A stretch of DNA of 64,000 nucleotides, from NCBI GenBank assembly GCA_023667225.1, contig JAMPAN010000001.1, positions 527,166-591,165 of the forward strand, in the 5' to 3' direction. The notes under the pieces were generated by a model that ran no database searches, was not told the DNA's origin, and was given only the letters and a program-made list of their open reading frames with translations. The first letter of the stretch is position 1. Every line of letters begins with the position of its first letter. Both the position numbers and the translations under genes were made by a program. Shown here piece by piece: positions 37,656 to 44,657 of this stretch. The DNA comes from Oxalobacter formigenes (GTDB lineage: Bacteria; Pseudomonadota; Gammaproteobacteria; Burkholderiales; Burkholderiaceae_D).

Positions 37656-38249
37656 TTAAAGCCCCAGATTCTGATCGATAAAAATCACTTCGGATTCCAT
37701 ACCAAAAGGAGCGCGATCCATCACAATAGTCATCCTGCAAATCCTATCAGGTGTGTTGCAGTTATAACACTGATCCCCTTCCCTGGCACAAGGCGTTTTC
37801 ATTTTTAGCCGCTTGGCATTTTTTGGAGCTGCCACATTTTTAGCACGGTTTAGGGCATCCGCCAGAGTAGGCATAATTTTATTTTTCCCAATCACGTAAT
37901 AACAGGCTTTAGGTCCAAAGGCTGTCATGGCGACACGGTTGCCGGTTCCATCAATATTAACGATTTCACCCGTTTCGGAAACAGCATTGGCGCTGGTGAT
38001 ATAAATACTTGTGCTGTTAGCAAGCCGGCGGACATCTCTGGAGAGAACCTTGTTATGCCAGACCACAACATTTTTTTCCTGCAATGCCTCATACAGCCCC
38101 AGCTCGCGCAAGGTTACACTGCCGCCGAATCCGATAGTTTTGCGCTCCAGTTTTTGGGCAAAATAATTCCTTGCTTCTTCTCCGGTTGCGAAAAACCGAG
38201 TGGAGAATCCGTGGTTTTCGAAATTTTGTCTGATTGTTTGATAGTCCAT
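37656..38249 (-). CDS. LUD-domain protein (LutC/YkgG-type) with a four-Cys C-terminus
   Basis: The 197-residue protein has a LUD domain (GFGGSVTLRELGLYEAL; SANAVSETGEIVNIDGTGNRVAMTAFGPK) as in lactate-utilisation proteins. The C-terminus carries Cys154, Cys161, Cys164 and Cys171, a possible Fe-S or zinc site. Lut partners (LutA, LutB) are absent, so it is one of the stand-alone LUD proteins of unknown role. ATG at 38249 is followed directly by the family start MDYQTIRQNFENHG. Confidence 0.88.
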   Translation of the reverse strand: MDYQTIRQNFENHGFSTRFFATGEEARNYFAQKLERKTIGFGGSVTLRELGLYEALQEKNVVVWHNKVLSRDVRRLANSTSIYITSANAVSETGEIVNIDGTGNRVAMTAFGPKACYYVIGKNKIMPTLADALNRAKNVAAPKNAKRLKMKTPCAREGDQCYNCNTPDRICRMTIVMDRAPFGMESEVIFIDQNLGL

Positions 38250-38320
38250 GAGCCTTCTCCTATGTTTCCTTTATAGTTAGGATAACGCAAGAATCTGGCT
38301 TGTGGACAGTTTGCGAAAAT

Positions 38321-38348
38321 AAAAAAGCCGGAATTTTCCGGCTTTTTT
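38321..38348 (-). terminator. Rho-independent terminator of the Ser/Lys-rich mini-gene
   Basis: A 13-bp stem AAAAAAGCCGGAA / TTCCGGCTTTTTT with a two-base loop has A-rich and T-rich flanks on both strands. It lies five bases after the stop of the mini-gene at 38353 and upstream of the LUD gene, both on the minus strand. Confidence 0.85.
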
Positions 38349-38352
38349 ATGA

Positions 38353-38511
38353 CTACGATTTTTTCACAGCTTCACTTTTTGAGCTGCTGGAACTTGCTGA
38401 AGTATCCAGCTTGCTTTTTTTTGCGCTGTCAGCAGATTGGGACGAGCTTTTGGATTGACTGGATGCAGTATTTTTGTCCGAAGCCTGTTTGGGGGATGTT
38501 TTCTTTTCCAT
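38353..38511 (-). CDS. Small Ser/Lys-rich protein
   Basis: This 52-residue protein was found by eye. AGGAG six bases before the ATG (38511-38509) and a strong terminator right after the stop support it as a real gene. The composition is extreme: Ser and Lys make up about half the residues, with no hydrophobic core, so it should be disordered and basic. The C-terminal half (SASSSSSKSEAVKKS) looks like histone-H1-like or nucleoid-associated tails of some betaproteobacteria, but no family is assigned. Confidence 0.7.
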   Translation of the reverse strand: MEKKTSPKQASDKNTASSQSKSSSQSADSAKKSKLDTSASSSSSKSEAVKKS

Positions 38512-38668
38512 AAGGTTCTCCTGTTAAAAGACACTGGTTTAGTGTCTTTTTTGCGGAAAAGATTCCCTGCTCTGCGTATTTTTTGAGCTATATCAAACTG
38601 GACTTTTCTTGCAGTCATCAAGAGGATAACTGATATACTTCTGTTATCCCGTTCTTGATCAGGAGGTT

Positions 38669-39514
38669 ATGATGCGTTTTGAAGGAAGCTCTCATTACAT
38701 TGCCACTCCTGATTTGCAACTGGCTGTTAATGCTGCCATAACGCTTCAGCGCCCTTTACTTATCAAGGGAGAACCCGGAACCGGGAAAACTATGTTGGCT
38801 GAAGAAGTTGCGGCCTCACTGGATATGCCTTTGTTGCAATGGCATGTTAAATCTACCACCAGAGCTCAGCACGGTCTTTACGAATATGACGCTGTTTCCC
38901 GGTTGCGTGATTCCCAGCTTGGGGAAGAAAAGGTTGCTGATATAGCAAATTACATTATCAAGGGAGTGCTGTGGGAGGCTTTTGAGTCGGATAAGCCTGC
39001 TGTTGTGCTGATTGATGAAATTGACAAGGCAGATATCGAATTCCCTAATGATTTGCTGCGAGAGCTGGACAGGATGGAGTTTTATTGCCATGAAATCCGC
39101 CGTCTGGTAAAGGCCAGACATCGCCCGCTTTTCATTATCACCTCAAATAATGAAAAAGAATTGCCGGATGCTTTTCTTCGCCGGTGCTTTTTTCATTACA
39201 TTGCTTTTCCTGACAGGGAAACTATGGCCAGGATTGTTGCAGTTCACTTTCCTGATCTTCCTGAAAAGCTGATGTTGGGCGCATTGGAAGTATTTTATGA
39301 ATTACGCAGGGTTGGAGGATTTAAAAAGAAGCCATCTACATCAGAATTGATTGACTGGCTAAAACTCCTGAAGGCGGAAGGCATTGATCCAGGGGTACTG
39401 GCCAAGGAGGAAAAACGCACCAGTATGCCGCCCCTGTTTGGCGCCCTTATTAAAAACGAACAGGATGTGGAAATGCTTTACCGCCTGGTAAGATCCAACA
39501 GTCAGCACCGTTGA
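38669..39514 (+). CDS. MoxR-family AAA+ ATPase
   Basis: The 281-residue ATPase has a Walker A (GEPGTGKT, residues 34-41), Walker B (VVLIDEIDKAD, near 108), a sensor-1 Asn (IITSNN) and an arginine-finger segment (LRRCFFHY). It is of the MoxR/RavA type, which act as chaperone-like ATPases together with VWA-domain partners. AGGAGG immediately precedes the two start codons (38669 and 38672). A gene for a VWA protein follows after 22 bases, so the two form the usual AAA-VWA pair. Confidence 0.92.
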   Translation: MMRFEGSSHYIATPDLQLAVNAAITLQRPLLIKGEPGTGKTMLAEEVAASLDMPLLQWHVKSTTRAQHGLYEYDAVSRLRDSQLGEEKVADIANYIIKGVLWEAFESDKPAVVLIDEIDKADIEFPNDLLRELDRMEFYCHEIRRLVKARHRPLFIITSNNEKELPDAFLRRCFFHYIAFPDRETMARIVAVHFPDLPEKLMLGALEVFYELRRVGGFKKKPSTSELIDWLKLLKAEGIDPGVLAKEEKRTSMPPLFGALIKNEQDVEMLYRLVRSNSQHR

Positions 39515-39536
39515 TTGCGCCCTTGCCTGCATCATC

Positions 39537-40712
39537 ATGCTGACCAATCTTTTCTTTCATTTGAAGGAACGATGCCTTCCGGTGACAATTACGGAATATC
39601 TGGCGTTCCTGGAAGCCTTGCGGGCCGGATTGGCTAATTGCTCCCTGGATGATTTTTATACCCTTTCACGAATCTGCCTGGTCAAAAACGAGACGCACTA
39701 CGACCGGTTTGATGTTGCTTTTGCCGAATATATTGAAAAAGCCAGGAAAACAGGTTGGGATATCAATGATATTTCAGCCTTTTTGCCTAAAGAAGACAAC
39801 GTCATTTCGCTTGCCGCCAAATCGGTCGTTCCGGATGTTCTCCTGTCTGAAGAAGCAGCTGGGCAAAAACCGGTTTCTGATAGTGATAACAAACCTGATT
39901 ACGAGAACGATCCTGCCGGTACGGCAAATACCGGCAGCCCTTTTTGCTATATGGATGAGATTCCCAGGCCTCTTGACAAAATAGGAGTAGGACAGGAGGA
40001 AAATGGCGTTAAAACTGTTCGTGCATGGAACAGCAGGGAGTTTCAGGCAATAGATGACAGCATTGAACTGGGAACCCGGCATATCAAACTGGCTTTGAGG
40101 CGGCTTCGAAAATTTGCCCGGGAAGGAATACCTGCTGAACTGGATATTGACGCTACCATACAAAGCACAGCACATCATGCGGGATTGCTTGATTTGGTTA
40201 TGCGTCCAGAGCGGAAAAACAAGGTTAAGGTATTACTGCTTTTTGATACAGGCGGTTCCATGTCAGCGCATGTCAAATGTTGTGAAGAACTGTTTTCTGC
40301 CGCCCGGACAGAATTCAAGCAGATGGATTATTTTTATTTTCATAATTGTGTCTATGATACGGTATGGAAATATGACGGCCCCTCTTCCACTACGCATTAT
40401 TCTCTCCAAAATCTCACGCACCGGTTTGGAAAGGATTACAAACTGGTTTTTGTCGGGGATGCCACCATGGGACCGACAGAAATTACAGACCCGAACAGCA
40501 GTTTTTATTACACGCCATATCAGCAGTCAGGCGAAACTGCCATGAAAATATTGCTGGCGCACTTTCGTCATGCAGTTTGGCTAAATCCGGAACAGGAGCG
40601 TTTCTGGACAGGAATACAATCCATTGAAATTATTCGGAGTATCATGGAAGACCGTATGTATCCCCTTACCTTGCGCGGACTGGATGATGCTATGCGGGCT
40701 TTGGGAAAATAA
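39537..40712 (+). CDS. VWA-domain protein, CoxE-like partner of MoxR
   Basis: The 391-residue protein has a C-terminal von Willebrand A domain (about residues 230-390) with the MIDAS start as LLLFDTGGSMS, in which DxGxS is kept. The N-terminal part (residues 1-90) is the helical CoxE/DUF58-like region (FFHLKERCLPVTITEYLAFLEAL). A Ser/Asp/Gly-rich linker (residues 105-150) connects them. In other systems CoxE-MoxR pairs insert metal cofactors or remodel complexes, for example in CO dehydrogenase; the target here is unknown. Confidence 0.88.
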   Translation: MLTNLFFHLKERCLPVTITEYLAFLEALRAGLANCSLDDFYTLSRICLVKNETHYDRFDVAFAEYIEKARKTGWDINDISAFLPKEDNVISLAAKSVVPDVLLSEEAAGQKPVSDSDNKPDYENDPAGTANTGSPFCYMDEIPRPLDKIGVGQEENGVKTVRAWNSREFQAIDDSIELGTRHIKLALRRLRKFAREGIPAELDIDATIQSTAHHAGLLDLVMRPERKNKVKVLLLFDTGGSMSAHVKCCEELFSAARTEFKQMDYFYFHNCVYDTVWKYDGPSSTTHYSLQNLTHRFGKDYKLVFVGDATMGPTEITDPNSSFYYTPYQQSGETAMKILLAHFRHAVWLNPEQERFWTGIQSIEIIRSIMEDRMYPLTLRGLDDAMRALGK

Positions 40713-40717
40713 TTCTG

Positions 40718-41086
40718 CTAGATGATTACAACAGCACAAAATGCTGATGCTGCCACAATGAAAAAAATAGCCAGATACCAGATAAATCGCTGGAGCAGGC
40801 GTATTTCCCTGGGACGGTGGCGGAACAGGTATTCTACTATTACAAAATACAGGGTAATAAATATCAGGCAGGCACACCCCATCTGAATAACAGGAATAGC
40901 GCGGCTAGCCTTAGCCTGCGGACGGCCCAGCAAATATGCCACTATACCGTAACCGGAAACGACAAAAAAGAGCGTTGTAAAAAGCAGTGACTTGAAGGTC
41001 AAAAGTACACGATGCTTTTCAAGTTTTGCTCCCCATCGCTGAATTCGGGGGGAATGTTCAATAGGGTTAGGTGGTTGGCATGGCAT
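40718..41086 (-). CDS. Small hydrophobic membrane protein, function unknown
   Basis: The 122-residue protein has three clear membrane segments (LLFTTLFFVVSGYGIVAYLLG, IPVIQMGCACLIFITLYFVIV and FIWYLAIFFIVAASAFCAVVII) and a basic cytoplasmic loop RHRPREIRLLQR between the second and third. No family is recognised. It converges with the VWA gene with only five bases between the stop codons. About 260 AT-rich bases separate it from sppA, on the same strand. Confidence 0.6.
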   Translation of the reverse strand: MPCQPPNPIEHSPRIQRWGAKLEKHRVLLTFKSLLFTTLFFVVSGYGIVAYLLGRPQAKASRAIPVIQMGCACLIFITLYFVIVEYLFRHRPREIRLLQRFIWYLAIFFIVAASAFCAVVII

Positions 41087-41346
41087 TGGTCGGTTTGCGT
41101 GGTCATTGGGAAATAAACAGGCTCATATTGTATGTTATTTTCCGGCAGTCATAAAAAACGGCATGCAAAAAACAGGTGTCAACAAAAATTTCCGGCAGAA
41201 AAGCAAAGAAATTGCTGCTCTCTTTCCTTTTCCGGGGGAGCTTGCCCATCTTGTTCCTGTTGCTTTGATTTTTAAGTAAATTTATTATTAAATCAATAAG
41301 ATATATTCGTTTTTTAAAGTAAAAATGAAATTGCCTTTCCGGATAT

Positions 41347-42342
41347 TTATCTCAGTACCGGCAGCCATTCCTGAAAGCTGTATCTTACAGCGCCTTCTCC
41401 CATGGAAGCGCCCAGTTTTTTGAGCACTCTGTCAGAGAGCTTTTCTTCCTCGGTGTAATCTACAACAGATTGAACCTGAATCACTTCCCGTGCCACACTT
41501 TCTACTGTTCCCAGTCCATCGGCCAGACCCAGTTCAACAGCACGGTTTCCGGTCCATATCAATCCGCTGAAAAGTTCGTCATTTTCCTTCAGTCGTGCTC
41601 CACGACCGGTTTTTACAACCGCAATAAACTGCTCATGTACCTCGTCAATAAGATTCTGGGCAAATTTTCTTTGCTGCTCGCTTTGCGGGCTGAACGGATC
41701 CATAAATCCCTTGTTTTTTCCTGCTGTCAGAAGACGGCGCTCAATGCCGACTTTATCAATCAGGCCGGTAAAGCCGAAACCATTTATCATGACACCGATT
41801 GAACCAACAATGCTGGCTTTGTCCACATAGATATTATTGGCCGCTGCTGCAATGTAATAACCGCCGGAAGCACAAATGTCTTCTACGACAACATGCACAG
41901 GCTTATCAGGATAACGTTGTTTCAGGCGGAGGATTTCATCATGTATCCTGCCGGCCTGTACCGGGCTGCCGCCAGGACTGTTGATGCACAGAATGATGCC
42001 GGCTGCATCCGGTTCTGCAAAGGCTTTCTGCAAGGCCTTGTTAACGTTTCCGGCAGATGCAGCACCGCCTGTTTCAATAACCCCGTTAATCTTAATCAGT
42101 GCAGCATGCGGCCCGACAGCAATGTTTTCGTTTTCGGAAAAGTCTATTGTTGTTGCCAGCACCAAAATTGCCAATAGTATGGCAATCCAGACAAACCTGA
42201 AAAAGATGCCCCATCTCCTGCGGGCGCGTTGCTCCCTTAAAGATTCGAGCAATATGTTTTCAAGGAGATCGTTTTTCCATCCTGTTTCTTTGGAAGAGGT
42301 TCCAGTATCAGGCAACCCAGTCGTGTCTTTGGTATTTTCCAT
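41347..42342 (-). CDS. sppA: Signal peptide peptidase SppA (S49, short form)
   Basis: The 331-residue membrane-anchored serine peptidase degrades cleaved signal peptides in the inner membrane. One transmembrane segment (residues 50-66) is followed by a single S49 domain. The Ser-Lys dyad is Ser159 (CASGGYYIA) and Lys211 (GKNKGFMDPFSP); the 52-residue spacing equals that of the B. subtilis enzyme. The NSPGG oxyanion motif is at 121-125. This is the single-domain form and not the 618-residue tandem E. coli type. It ends a minus-strand run with the HAD and rluC genes. Confidence 0.93.
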   Translation of the reverse strand: MENTKDTTGLPDTGTSSKETGWKNDLLENILLESLREQRARRRWGIFFRFVWIAILLAILVLATTIDFSENENIAVGPHAALIKINGVIETGGAASAGNVNKALQKAFAEPDAAGIILCINSPGGSPVQAGRIHDEILRLKQRYPDKPVHVVVEDICASGGYYIAAAANNIYVDKASIVGSIGVMINGFGFTGLIDKVGIERRLLTAGKNKGFMDPFSPQSEQQRKFAQNLIDEVHEQFIAVVKTGRGARLKENDELFSGLIWTGNRAVELGLADGLGTVESVAREVIQVQSVVDYTEEEKLSDRVLKKLGASMGEGAVRYSFQEWLPVLR

Positions 42343-42348
42343 AATTTC

Positions 42349-43080
42349 TCAGGCATATTTTCCCAGCCAGTGATGAAGGCCGGCAACCGATTTTGCTATA
42401 TACAATGGATTAAGGCGTTTTAGCTCATCCGGCGGATGCGCCCCGTACTGAACAGCAATGCCGGCACAACCTGCATTGGATGCCATTAACAAATCATGCG
42501 TGGTATCGCCGATCATGACAGTATGCTGCATTTCCATACCCAGTTCTTCAGCAAGGTCACACAACATGGCAGGATGGGGCTTTGAAGGAGCTTCATCTAT
42601 TGTCCTTGTTGCCTGGAAAAAGCGGCTGGTTCCTGTTTCTTTCATTGCGCGATTTAACCCCTGCCGGCTTTTTCCGGTGGCTATTGCCAGCAGATATCCC
42701 CGTGAGGCCAGGTCTTCCAGCATGGCTGTCACTCCGTCAAAAAGAGTGATTTCCCTGCTGAACTGAAAATACAGATCGCGATAACGTGCTCCCATTTGCC
42801 GGCAGGTTGTCCGGTCAATACCGGGTACAACAGCTTCCATAGCTTCGTAAAGGCCCAGCCCGATGACATGGGAAGCGGCTTCCTTGTCTGGGACAGGCAA
42901 TCCCAATTCACTTGCGGCTGCCTGGATACTTTTAACAATAGCAGCTGTGCTATCCATCAGGGTGCCGTCCCAGTCAAAAACAATAAGCTTAAAATGGTGT
43001 TGTTTTTCTTCGTTATGGCACAAGATATCCCTCTTTTTCAAGGCAGCTTGCAACTGCCTGTTATCGCACGAAGGCGTCAT
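42349..43080 (-). CDS. HAD-family phosphatase, phosphoglycolate-phosphatase-like (Gph type)
   Basis: The 243-residue hydrolase has the HAD motif DWDGTLMDS (Asp36 nucleophile, Asp38), motif II as AIATGKSRQG, and motif IV as MIGDTTHDLLMA. These features and the size suggest phosphoglycolate phosphatase, as in many betaproteobacteria where this gene sits downstream of rluC. The frame opens at 43128 inside rluC; the ATG at 43080, with AAGG close by, overlaps rluC by 20 bases and is preferred. Substrate specificity is not provable from sequence. Confidence 0.85.
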   Translation of the reverse strand: MTPSCDNRQLQAALKKRDILCHNEEKQHHFKLIVFDWDGTLMDSTAAIVKSIQAAASELGLPVPDKEAASHVIGLGLYEAMEAVVPGIDRTTCRQMGARYRDLYFQFSREITLFDGVTAMLEDLASRGYLLAIATGKSRQGLNRAMKETGTSRFFQATRTIDEAPSKPHPAMLCDLAEELGMEMQHTVMIGDTTHDLLMASNAGCAGIAVQYGAHPPDELKRLNPLYIAKSVAGLHHWLGKYA

Positions 43081-44119
43081 TGTAGCCTTTTTTATCCGGC
43101 TTATTCGTTTTCCCTGCATAGAGATCAAGGCTTTCCAGGTAACGGGTGCATTCCTGCGGAAGCGGCGCCGTAACCGTCATCTTTTCCTGGGTATGCGGGT
43201 GAATAAAAGAAAGGCGCCATGCATGAAGAAACATTCTTTTCAGAGCGGCTCCGGTATTGACAGCTTTTTGCAGTTGCCGGTTCAATCCGAAATCTCCGTA
43301 TTTGTCGTCTCCGGCAATCACATGGCCGCTGGCTGCCAGGTGAACTCTTATCTGATGTGTCCGTCCTGTTTTCAGCTCTGCTTCTAGCAGGGTAAACCCC
43401 TCATATTTTTTCAAAACATTAAAAATAGTATGAGCTGCCATGCCACCCTGCTGGACACGTACCCGGCGTTCTCCTTCCGGTGTCAGGTACTTAAAGAGCG
43501 GTAATCTGACATGCTGGCGCTGTTGCGTCCAGTTTCCGCAAACCAGCGCCTGGTAACGTTTATCCATGTTACCCTGACGCATTTGTTCATGCATGCCTCT
43601 TAAAGCAGAGCGTTTTTTGGCCAGCATCAAAATTCCGGAGGTTTCCCTGTCCAGACGGTGAACCAGTTCCAGAAAGGCCATTTCAGGCCTAAAAGCGCGA
43701 AGCTGCTCAATAACGCCGGCAGCCACACCGGACCCGCCATGGACAGCAATTCCGGCCGGTTTGTTGATTATCAGAAGATAATCATCCTCAAAAAGAATCT
43801 CGAAACGGGCCGGTGAAACCAGTTTTTGCGTCTGTGTGGCCAGCCTGACAGGTGGAACACGGATAATGTCTCCTTCCTCAATCCGGTATGTCTGATTCAC
43901 CCGGCGCTTGTTAACACGGATTTCCCCGGAACGCAAAATTCTGTAAACATGGCTTTTCGGTACGCCTTTGCATAGCCTGAAAAGATAGTTGTCAATACGT
44001 TGTCCAGCCTCTTCTTCACTGACCGTATGCAGCCGGACTTCAGCTATATTTGATCCGGCAGCAGTTTTCGGTTGTTTTTCCTCAGGTACTTCTGCTTTGC
44101 CCCTGTTAGTTCTGCTCAT
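43061..44119 (-). CDS. rluC: 23S rRNA pseudouridine synthase RluC
   Basis: The 352-residue enzyme makes pseudouridine in 23S rRNA (RluC modifies 955, 2504 and 2580 in E. coli). It has an N-terminal S4 RNA-binding domain (AGQRIDNYLFRLCKGVPKSHVYRILRSGEIRVNKRR) and the catalytic HRLDRETSG with Asp157. The remaining motifs, INKPAGIAVHGG and KTGRTHQIRVHLAA, are complete. It is the first of three minus-strand genes and stands divergent from rne, the common arrangement in Burkholderiales. Confidence 0.93.
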   Translation of the reverse strand: MSRTNRGKAEVPEEKQPKTAAGSNIAEVRLHTVSEEEAGQRIDNYLFRLCKGVPKSHVYRILRSGEIRVNKRRVNQTYRIEEGDIIRVPPVRLATQTQKLVSPARFEILFEDDYLLIINKPAGIAVHGGSGVAAGVIEQLRAFRPEMAFLELVHRLDRETSGILMLAKKRSALRGMHEQMRQGNMDKRYQALVCGNWTQQRQHVRLPLFKYLTPEGERRVRVQQGGMAAHTIFNVLKKYEGFTLLEAELKTGRTHQIRVHLAASGHVIAGDDKYGDFGLNRQLQKAVNTGAALKRMFLHAWRLSFIHPHTQEKMTVTAPLPQECTRYLESLDLYAGKTNKPDKKGYNDAFVR

Positions 44120-44657
44120 TTAAATATATAATCCCGGAAACGGTTTGCGCGTTATGTGCGCAATTGTTTTTTTGTGCATGCTGTGAATTTTAGCATTCTG
44201 CACAGGAGGCATATCCATTGGCCTCGCCAAAAGGCAAATTGAATGGAAAGCTGTGTGCGCCCTTTTTGAGCCGACAGTGCTGCGCCCTGAAGCTGCAGCC
44301 GGATCAGGCGGAAAAAAGACAGGATTCGCAGGAACTTGAAGAATGTAAGGCGGCAAGCTGCTTATAAGAACTGAAAAAATAGCTTGCAGGCTTGGTATTT
44401 GATAAACACGTTTTTTGATGAGCAGCCTGTTCCAGACGAATGGGCATACGGAAACATCAGCATGTATATGGCAGGCATTGTTGCCAACTATGACAATTTA
44501 TCATACCGTTTCCTTTCCGGCAGGAAACGGCATTTGCATGTTCCTGCCCTGTCACGTCGCTTTTTTCATTTTCCCCATCCTGGCGCACATCCGAATGAAC
44601 AGCAGTATCCTGTAGCGTGATACTGTGTAACAGGCCTTGAGGGCCCGGAGTGTATGC
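44120..44657. other. 538-base intergenic region between rluC and rne
   Basis: This region must hold the rluC promoter and the rne promoter and leader. Two frames (44120-44356 on the minus strand and 44384-44620 on the plus strand) are open but show no family features or ribosome binding sites and are not called as genes. In E. coli a long rne leader folds to allow autoregulation by RNase E; a comparable leader could be here, but I could not make out a specific fold. Confidence 0.5.

Noticed and set aside
41163-41279. 38-codon frame between the small membrane gene and sppA
   Set aside because: No ribosome binding site, no neighbour on the same strand to couple it with, and no recognisable composition.
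44384-44620. 78-codon frame before rne
   Set aside because: It has no ribosome binding site or family features and lies in the probable rne leader.
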